Shown piece after piece: positions 56,601 through 64,000 of a stretch of DNA of 64,000 bases. This DNA comes from Rhabditoides inermis (Eukaryota > Nematoda > Chromadorea > Rhabditida > Rhabditidae), in contig CAWZYM010000124.1 in NCBI GenBank assembly GCA_963966185.1, positions 248,001-312,000 on the forward strand, in the 5' to 3' direction. The translations under genes and the position numbers were made by a program. Within the stretch, counting starts at the first letter, position 1. Each line of letters opens with the position of its first letter. The notes below the pieces were generated by a model, which was not told the origin of the DNA, did no database searches, and was given only the letters and a program-made list of their open reading frames with translations.

Positions 56601-57076
56601 GATTTCTATCTTGAATTCAACTTAATCAAAATAGAACTTCGAGAAAATTTGGTTTGTTGCCTTGGCTTCGTTCATCTTCGTAGCCCGCACCGTCCCCAAT
56701 ACCCATTACACGGTCGTTTGTCACTCATCGAATCAATCTCCGCCAGAGCATCAGCTGCCATTCATGATTTCTATCTTGAATTCAACTTCATCAAAATAGA
56801 ACTTCGAGAAAATTTGGTTTGTTGCCTTGGCTTCGTTCATCTTCGTAGCCCGCACCGTCCCCAATACCCATTACACGGTCGTTTGTCACTCATCGAATCA
56901 ATCTCCGACAGAGCATCAGCTGCCATTCATGATTTCTATTTTAAATTCAACTTAATCAAAATAGAACTTCAAGAAATTTTAGTTTGTTGCCTTGGCTTCG
57001 TTCATCTTCGTAGCCCGCACCGTCCCCAATACCCATTACACGGTCGTTTGTCACTCGTCGAATCAATCTCCGACAG
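53613..57076. repeat. 21-monomer unit between 106-bp elements 3 and 4
   Basis: The order is Kh-W-R-Y-r-E-P-R'-E-W-R-n-T^-K1-G-R-t-Ki-R-R-f. It is the shortest unit of this domain (3570 bp with its element). The R before n has accttatc instead of acttaatc and an n-type tail (cccaatacac), marking a junction that skips the long Y-to-n interval present in the preceding unit. Confidence 0.85.
55564..55727. repeat. 164-bp T^ monomer with 1-bp deletion, copy 2
   Basis: It has the same missing t (run 55614-55615) in a T monomer preceded by n and followed by K1. The open frame ends at 55635. Confidence 0.93.
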
Positions 57077-57182
57077 AGCATCAGCTGCCATTCTCCGACA
57101 GAGCATCAGCTGCCCGTAGCCCGCACCGTCCCCAATACCCATTACACGGTCGTTTGTCACTCATTGAATCAATATCCGACAG
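57077..57182. repeat. 106-bp rearranged monomer, copy 4
   Basis: It is the fourth and last copy, 3570 bp from copy 3, again between f and Kh. No further copy occurs in the remaining 6.8 kb. Confidence 0.95.
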
Positions 57183-60100
57183 AGCATCAGCTGCTATTCA
57201 TGATTTCTATCTTGAATTCAACTTAATCAAAATAGAACTTCAAGAAAATGTAGTTTGTTGCCTTGGCTTCGTTCATCTTCGTAGCCCGCACCGTCCCCGA
57301 TACCCATTACACGATCATTTGTCACTCGTCGAATCAATCTCCGCCAGAGCATCAGCTGCTATTTATGATTTCTATCTTGAATTCAACTTAATCAAAATAG
57401 AACTTCAAGAAAATGTAGTTTGTTGCCTTGGATTCGTTTATCACCGTAGCCCGCACCGTCCCCAATACCCATTACACGGTCGTTTGTCACTCATCGAATC
57501 AATCTCCGCCAGAGCATCAGCTGCCATTCATGATTTCTATCTCGAATTCAACTTAATCAAAATAGAACTTCGAGAAAATTTAGTTTGTTGCCTTGGCTTC
57601 GTTCATCTTCGTAGCCCGCACCGTCCCCAATACCCATTACACGGTCGTTTGTCACTCATCGAATCAATCTCCGACAGAGCATCAGCCGCCATTCATGATT
57701 TCTATCTCGAATACAACTTAATCAAAATAGAACTTCGAGAAAATTTAGTTTGTTGCCTTGGCTTCGTTCATCTTCGTAGCCCGCACCGTCCCCAATACCC
57801 ATTACACGGTCGTTTGTCACTCATTGAATCAATATCCGACAGAGCATCAGCTGCTATTCATGATTTCTATCTTAAATTCAACTTAATCAGAATAGAACTT
57901 CAAGAAAATGTAGTTTGTTGCCTTGGATTCGTTTATCACCGTAGCCCGCACCGTCCCCGATACCCATTACACGATCGTTTGTCAGTCGTCGAATCAATCT
58001 CCGACAGAGCATCAGCTGCCATTCATGATTTCTATCTCGAATTCAACTTAATCGAAATAGAACTTCAAGAAAATGTAGTTTGTTGCCTTGGCTTCGTTCA
58101 TCTTCGTAGCCCGCACCGTCCCCGATACCCATTACACGATCATTTGTCACTCGTCGAATCAATCTCCGACAGAGCATCAGCTGCCATTCATAATTTCTAT
58201 CTCGAATACAACTTAATCAAAATAGAACTTCCAGAAAGTGTAGTTTGTTGCCTTGGCTTCGTTCATCTTCGTATCCCGCACCGTCCCCGATACCCACTAA
58301 ACGATCGTTTGTCACTCATCGAATCAATCTCCGCCAGAGCATCAGCTGCCATTCATGATTTCTATCTTGAATTCAACTTAATCAAAATAGAACTTCGAGA
58401 AAATGTAGTTTGTTGCCTTGGCTTCGTTCATCTTCGTAGCCCGCACCGTCCCCAATACCCATTACACGGTCGTTTGTCACTCATCGAATCAATCTCCGAC
58501 AGAGCATCAGCTGCCATTCATGATTTCTTGCTCGAATTCAACTTAATCGAAATAGAACTTCAAGAAAATGTAGTTTGTTGCCTTGGCTTCGTTCATCTTC
58601 GTAGCCCGCACCGTCCCCAATACCCATTACACGGTCGTTTGTCACTCATTGAATCAATATCCGACAGAGCATCAGCTGCTATTCATGATTTCTATCTTGA
58701 ATTCAACTTAATCAAAATAGAACTTCAAGAAAATGTAGTTTGTTGCCTTGGATTCGTTTATCACCGTAGCCCGCACCGTCCCCAATACCCATTACACGGT
58801 CGTTTGTCACTCATCGAATCAATCTCCGCCAGAGCATCAGCTGCCATTCATGATTTCTATCTCGAATTCAACCTTATCAAAATAGAACTTCGAGAAAATT
58901 TAGTTTGTTGCCTTGGCTTCGTTCATCTTCGTAGCCCGCACCGTCCCCAATACCCATTACACGGTCGTTTGTCACTCATCGAATCAATCTCCGACAGAGC
59001 ATCAGCCGCCATTCATGATTTCTATCTCGAATACAACTTAATCAAAATAGAACTTCGAGAAAATTTAGTTTGTTGCCTTGGCTTCGTTCATCTTCGTAGC
59101 CCGCACCGTCCCCGATACCCATTACACGATCGTTTGTCAGTCGTCGAATCAATCTCCGACAGAGCATCAGCTGCCATTCATGATTTCTATCTCGAATTCA
59201 ACTTAATCGAAATAGAACTTCAAGAAAATGTAGTTTGTTGCCTTGGCTTCGTTCATCTTCGTAGCCCGCACCGTCCCCGATACCCATTACACGATCATTT
59301 GTCACTCGTCGAATCAATCTCCGACAGAGCATCAGCTGCCATTCATGCTTTCTATCTCGAATTCAACTTAATCGAAATAGATTTTCAAGAAAATGTAGTT
59401 TGTTGCCTTGGCTTCGTTCATCTTCGTAGCTCGCACCGTCCCCGATACCCACTAAACGATCGTTTGTCACTCGTCGAATCAATCTCCGACAGAGCATCAG
59501 CCGCCATTCATGATTTCTATCTCCAATACAACTTAATCAAAATAGAACTTCGAGAAAATTTAGTTTGTTGCCTTGGCTTCGTTCATCTTCGTAGCCCGCA
59601 CCGTCCCCGATACCCATTACACGATCATTTGTCACTCGTCGAATCAATCTCCGACAGAGCATCAGCTGCCATTCATAATTTCTATCTCGAATACAACTTA
59701 ATCAAAATAGAACTTCCAGAAAGTGTAGTTTGTTGCCTTGGCTTCGTTCATCTTCGTATCCCGCACCGTCCCCGATACCCACTAAACGATCGTTTGTCAC
59801 TCATCGAATCAATCTCCGCCAGAGCATCAGCTGCCATTCATGATTTCTATCTTGAATTCAACTTAATCAAAATAGAACTTCGAGAAAATGTAGTTTGTTG
59901 CCTTGGCTTCGTTCATCTTCGTAGCCCGCACCGTCCCCAATACCCATTACACGGTCGTTTGTCACTCATCGAATCAATCTCCGACAGAGCATCAGCTGCC
60001 ATTCATGATTTCTATCTCGAATTCAACTTAATCGAAATAGAACTTCAAGAAAATGTAGTTTGTTGCCTTGGCTTCGTTCATCTTCGTAGCCCGCACCGTC

Positions 60101-60948
60101 CCCAATACCCATTACACGGTCGTTTGTCACTCATTGAATCAATATCCGACAGAGCATCAGCTGCCATTCATGATTTCTATCTTGAATTCAACTTAATCAA
60201 AATAGAACTTCAAGAAAATGTAGTTTGTTGCCTTGGATTCGTTTATCACCGTAGCCCGCACCGTCCCCAATACCCATTACACGGTCGTTTGTCACTCATC
60301 GAATCAATCTCCGCCAGAGCATCAGCTGCCATTCATGATTTCTATCTCGAATTCAACTTAATCAAAATAGAACTTCGAGAAAATTTAGTTTGTTGCCTTG
60401 GCTTCGTTCATCTTCGTAGCCCGCACCGTCCCCAATACCCATTACACGGTCGTTTGTCACTCATCGAATCAATCTCCGACAGAGCATCAGCCGCCATTCA
60501 TGATTTCTATCTCGAATACAACTTAATCAAAATAGAACTTCGAGAAAATTTAGTTTGTTGCCTTGGCTTCGTTCATCTTCGTAGCCCGCACCGTCCCCAA
60601 TACCCATTACACGGTCGTTTGTCACTCATTGAATCAATATCCGACAAAGCATCAGCTGCTATTCATGATTTCTATCTTAAATTCAACCTAATCAAAATAG
60701 AACTTCAAGAAAATGTAGTTTGTTGCCTTGGATTCGTTTATCACCGTAGCCCGCACCGTCCCCGATACCCATTACACGATCGTTTGTCAGTCGTCGAATC
60801 AATCTCCGACAGAGCATCAGCTGCCATTCATGATTCCTATCTCGAATTCAACTTAATCGAAATAGAACTTCAAGAAAATGTAGTTTGTTGCCTTGGCTTC
60901 GTTCATCTTCGTAGCCCGCACCGTCCCCGATACCCATTACACGATCAT

Positions 60949-61113
60949 TTGTCACTCGTCGAATCAATCTCCGACAGAGCATCAGCTGCCATTCATGCTT
61001 TCTATCTCGAATACAACTTAATCAAAATAGAACTTCGAGAAAATTTAGTTTGTTGCCTTGGCTTCGTTCATCTTCGTAGCCCGCACCGTCCCCAATACCC
61101 ATTACACGGTCGT
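60949..61113. repeat. A/Y hybrid monomer in a 495-bp duplication
   Basis: The left side is A (catgctttc, c at 60998). The right side is Y (TAC with a at 61013, then cgagaaaattta). The switch lies between 60998 and 61013. Both k monomers flanking it carry the otherwise unseen gacaaagcatc (g to a at 60647 and 61142), exactly 495 bp (three monomers) apart. The hybrid therefore marks the join of a recent three-monomer duplication. Confidence 0.85.
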
Positions 61114-61773
61114 TTGTCACTCATTGAATCAATATCCGACAAAGCATCAGCTGCTATTCATGATTTCTATCTTAAATTCAACCTAATCAAAATAGAACTT
61201 CAAGAAAATGTAGTTTGTTGCCTTGGATTCGTTTATCACCGTAGCCCGCACCGTCCCCGATACCCATTACACGATCGTTTGTCAGTCGTCGAATCAATCT
61301 CCGACAGAGCATCAGCTGCCATTCATGATTTCTATCTCGAATTCAACTTAATCGAAATAGAACTTCAAGAAAATGTAGTTTGTTGCCTTGGCTTCGTTCA
61401 TCTTCGTAGCCCGCACCGTCCCCGATACCCATTACACGATCATTTGTCACTCGTCGAATCAATCTCCGACAGAGCATCAGCTGCCATTCATAATTTCTAT
61501 CTCGAATACAACTTAATCAAAATAGAACTTCCAGAAAGTGTAGTTTGTTGCCTTGGCTTCGTTCATCTTCGTATCCCGCACCGTCCCCGATACCCACTAA
61601 ACGATCGTTTGTCACTCATCGAATCAATCTCCGCCAGAGCATCAGCTGCCATTCATGATTTCTATCTTGAATTCAACTTAATCAAAATAGAACTTCGAGA
61701 AAATGTAGTTTGTTGCCTTGGCTTCGTTCATCTTCGTAGCCCGCACCGTCCCCAATACCCATTACACGGTCGT

Positions 61774-62597
61774 TTGTCACTCATCGAATCAATCTCCGAC
61801 AGAGCATCAGCTGCCATTCATGATTTCTATCTCGAATTCAACTTAATCGAAATAGAACTTCAAGAAAATGTAGTTTGTTGCCTTGGCTTCGTTCATCTTC
61901 GTAGCCCGCACCGTCCCCAATACCCATTACACGGTCGTTTGTCACTCATTGAATCAATATCCGACAGAGCATCAGCTGCTATTCATGATTTCTATCTTGA
62001 ATTCAACTTAATCAAAATAGAACTTCAAGAAAATGTAGTTTGTTGCCTTGGATTCGTTTATCACCGTAGCCCGCACCGTCCCCAATACCCATTACACGGT
62101 CGTTTGTCACTCATCGAATCAATCTCCGCCAGAGCATCAGCTGCCATTCATGATTTCTATCTCGAATTCAACCTTATCAAAATAGAACTTCGAGAAAATT
62201 TAGTTTGTTGCCTTGGCTTCGTTCATCTTCGTAGCCCGCACCGTCCCCGATACCCAATACACGATCGTTTGTCAGTCGTCGAATCAATCTCCGACAGAGC
62301 ATCAGCTGCCATTCATAATTTTTATCTTGAATTCTACTTAAACAAGGTAGAACTTCGAGAAAATGTAGTTTGTTGCCTTGGCTTCGTTCATCTTCGTAGC
62401 CCGCACCGTCCCCAATACCCATTACACGGTCGTTTGTCACTCATCGAATCAATCTCCGACAGAGCATCAGCTGCCATTCATGATTCTATTTTAAATTCAA
62501 CTTAACCAAAACAGAACTTCCAGAAAATGTAGTTTGTTGCCTTGGCTTCGTTCATCTTCGTAGCCCGCACCGTCCCCAATACCCATTACACGGTCGT
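61774..62597. repeat. Five-monomer tandem duplication, copy 1 (824 bp)
   Basis: The order is E-W-R-n-T^ (four 165-bp monomers and the 164-bp T^). I saw no difference from the next 824 bp. The same five monomers also occur at 54904-55727. The T^ deletion is at the run 62484-62485. Confidence 0.88.
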
Positions 62598-63421
62598 TTG
62601 TCACTCATCGAATCAATCTCCGACAGAGCATCAGCTGCCATTCATGATTTCTATCTCGAATTCAACTTAATCGAAATAGAACTTCAAGAAAATGTAGTTT
62701 GTTGCCTTGGCTTCGTTCATCTTCGTAGCCCGCACCGTCCCCAATACCCATTACACGGTCGTTTGTCACTCATTGAATCAATATCCGACAGAGCATCAGC
62801 TGCTATTCATGATTTCTATCTTGAATTCAACTTAATCAAAATAGAACTTCAAGAAAATGTAGTTTGTTGCCTTGGATTCGTTTATCACCGTAGCCCGCAC
62901 CGTCCCCAATACCCATTACACGGTCGTTTGTCACTCATCGAATCAATCTCCGCCAGAGCATCAGCTGCCATTCATGATTTCTATCTCGAATTCAACCTTA
63001 TCAAAATAGAACTTCGAGAAAATTTAGTTTGTTGCCTTGGCTTCGTTCATCTTCGTAGCCCGCACCGTCCCCGATACCCAATACACGATCGTTTGTCAGT
63101 CGTCGAATCAATCTCCGACAGAGCATCAGCTGCCATTCATAATTTTTATCTTGAATTCTACTTAAACAAGGTAGAACTTCGAGAAAATGTAGTTTGTTGC
63201 CTTGGCTTCGTTCATCTTCGTAGCCCGCACCGTCCCCAATACCCATTACACGGTCGTTTGTCACTCATCGAATCAATCTCCGACAGAGCATCAGCTGCCA
63301 TTCATGATTCTATTTTAAATTCAACTTAACCAAAACAGAACTTCCAGAAAATGTAGTTTGTTGCCTTGGCTTCGTTCATCTTCGTAGCCCGCACCGTCCC
63401 CAATACCCATTACACGGTCGT
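62598..63421. repeat. Five-monomer tandem duplication, copy 2 (824 bp)
   Basis: It is a direct repeat of the preceding 824 bp, ending in the fourth T^ monomer (run 63308-63309). It then continues into K1-G-R-t as in the other T^ contexts. Confidence 0.88.
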
Positions 63422-64000
63422 TTGTCACTCATCGAATCAATCTCCGACAGAGCATCAGCTGCCATTCATGATTTCTATCTCGAATTCAACTTAATCAAAA
63501 TAGAACTTCAAGAAAATTTAGTTTGTTGCCTTGGCTTCGTTCATCTTCGTAGCCCGCACCGTCCCCAATACCCATTACACGGTCGTTTGTCACTCATTGA
63601 ATCAATATCCGACAGAGCATCAGCTGCTATTCATGATTTCTATCTTGAATTCAACTTAATCAAAATAGAACTTCAAGAAAATGTAGTTTGTTGCCTTGAA
63701 TTCGTTTATCACCGTAGCCCGCACCGTCCCCAATACCCATTACACGGTCGTTTGTCACTCATCGAATCAATCTCCGCCAGAGCATCAGCTGCCATTCATG
63801 ATTTCTATCTTGAATTCAACTTAATCAAAATAGAACTTCGAGAAAATTTGGTTTGTTGCCTTGGCTTCGTTCATCTTCGTAGCCCGCACCGTCCCCAATA
63901 CCCATTACACGGTCGTTTGTCACTCATCGAATCAATCTCCGACAGAGCATCAGCTGCCATTCATGATTTCTATTTTAAATTCAACTTAACCAAAATAGAA

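Larger units (their letters stand above)
56992..62505 (+). other. Longest open frame (1837 codons), judged non-coding
   Basis: This is the longest stop-free run. It is a tandem series of 55-codon repeats. The frame stays open because the 165-bp period is a multiple of 3 and one frame of the monomer has no stop. It starts at a TTG in a shifted frame just left of the fourth 106-bp unit and ends at the frameshift in the third T^ monomer. It contains no ATG. Variants fall at all three codon positions and mostly change the amino acid. I see no signal peptide, recognised domain or upstream signal. A real repetitive protein is very unlikely but cannot be excluded without transcript data. Confidence 0.88.
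1..64000. repeat. 165-bp satellite DNA array filling the window
   Basis: Landmark words such as agcatcagctgc recur every 165 bp from base 1 to the end, always in the same orientation. Counting gives 253 monomers to 41745, then 32, 38, 21 and 41 monomers separated by four 106-bp units, and a 55-bp partial at 63946-64000. The blocks cgtagcccgcaccgtcccc (monomer bases 127-145) and gtttgttgcctt (bases 100-111) are nearly invariant, while bases 49-99 and 145-165 carry most variation. Most monomers have one EcoRI site (gaattc) and one PvuII site (cagctg). The monomer is close to nucleosome-repeat size, as in many centromeric satellites, but a centromeric role is inference. No other sequence interrupts the array. 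I do not recognise the family from memory. Confidence 0.98.
57183..64000. repeat. Right-end block, 41 monomers plus a partial
   Basis: The order is Kh-W-R-Y-r-E-P-R'-E-W-R-(Y with k tail)-E-A-Y-P-R'-E-W-R-Y-k-E-(A/Y hybrid)-k-E-P-R'-E-W-R-n-T^-E-W-R-n-T^-K1-G-R then a partial t. P-R'-E-W-R recurs three times at variable spacing. The block contains a 495-bp and an 824-bp tandem duplication and two T^ monomers. The array continues beyond base 64000. Confidence 0.83.

Noticed and set aside
861..63264. Minus-strand open frames of 87-145 codons recurring throughout.
   Set aside because: They are antisense shadows of N, n, P and neighbouring monomers. They start at GTG, repeat with the monomer, and are closed in most other classes by the complement of ttaa.
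137..63329. Plus-strand open frames of 243-1837 codons as genes for giant 55-residue-repeat proteins.
   Set aside because: The frame is open only because 165 is a multiple of 3. Starts are TTG, ATG is essentially absent, stops and frameshifts recur inside otherwise identical units, and most variation is non-synonymous.
52159..63421. The four 1-bp deletions as random sequencing errors.
   Set aside because: They occur in the same class, after the same n neighbour, in one region only, so a shared ancestral mutation is more likely. Read-level checking is still listed as the test.
1..64000. CRISPR array or bacterial tandem-repeat locus.
   Set aside because: There is no repeat-spacer alternation, the unit is 165 bp with variation spread through it, and there are no cas or other prokaryotic genes.
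1..64000. CENP-B box in the monomer.
   Set aside because: The closest match begins at cttcgttcatcttcg and shares only the TTCG part. The CGGG half is missing on both strands.
1..64000. tRNA-derived (SINE-like) origin, from tcgaatc resembling a B-box core about 48 bp after tagcccgcacc.
   Set aside because: Only the 7-base core matches, the flanking B-box bases do not, and the A-box resemblance is partial. There is no fold or poly-A tail.
1..64000. Heat-shock elements in agaacttcaagaaa.
   Set aside because: The GAA and TTC blocks are spaced 1 and 2 bases apart rather than the regular 2-base spacing needed.

Overview
The whole 64 kb window is one uninterrupted, head-to-tail satellite DNA array, all in one orientation. 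The monomer is 165 bp and about 43% GC. I count 385 full monomers (four of them 164 bp), four rearranged 106-bp units and a final 55-bp partial: 385x165 - 4 + 4x106 + 55 = 64,000. I see no unique sequence, transposon, RNA gene, telomeric repeat or convincing protein gene. The material looks like eukaryotic constitutive heterochromatin, such as a centromeric, pericentromeric or sex-chromosome satellite resolved by long reads. I do not recognise the monomer and cannot name the species.

Monomers fall into about 20 recurrent classes. I name them from variant codons in the one mostly stop-free frame, phased on TTG so that codon n covers monomer bases 3n-2 to 3n. A: codon 17 GCT and codons 28-29 GATTTT. 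E: codon 26 GAA (e: also codon 21 AAA; U: codon 17 GTT; E' has a TTA codon 22). K1: codon 33 TTA with codon 30 CAA. k: codon 21 AAA with the TATCAC block at codons 41-42. r: like k but codon 26 AGA. W: codon 9 GCC plus TATCAC (G: W-like with codon 38 GAA). N: codon 16 CAA plus codon 38 TGC. n: codon 17 AAT plus codon 25 AAC. V: codon 26 GTA. R: codon 30 CGA plus codon 33 TTA or TTG (R': GTA). Y: codon 22 TAC plus codon 30 CGA. P: codon 22 TAC, codon 30 CCA, codon 32 AGT. T and t: codon 20 TTT plus codon 25 ACC (t lacks the ACA at codon 27). Ki and f: codon 32 ATT. An asterisk marks an in-frame TAA.

Layout. 1-2371 is an introductory block rich in hybrid monomers. 2372-9631 holds two near-identical 22-monomer higher-order repeats (HORs) of 3630 bp, each with an internal 9-monomer duplication. 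9632-11446 is an 11-monomer contraction of that HOR. 11447-13756 is a transition in which V is followed by P-n-n instead of W-R. 13757-36361 holds three macro-HORs of 41, 45 and 51 monomers, each ending in the stop-bearing U* monomer and restarting with P. 36362-41745 continues the same pattern up to the first 106-bp unit. 41746-64000 is a third domain in which the 106-bp unit ends each macro-unit and a 1-bp-deleted T monomer recurs.

No genes work together here. The biology is repeat evolution by unequal exchange at several nested scales: single-monomer deletions, and duplications of 495, 824, 990, 1485, 1650 and 3630 bp up to 5-8 kb. Several crossover points can be placed within a few bases inside hybrid monomers. 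The long open reading frames, up to 1837 codons, arise because 165 is divisible by 3 and one frame of the monomer has no stop. That frame lacks ATG starts and varies mostly at non-synonymous sites.
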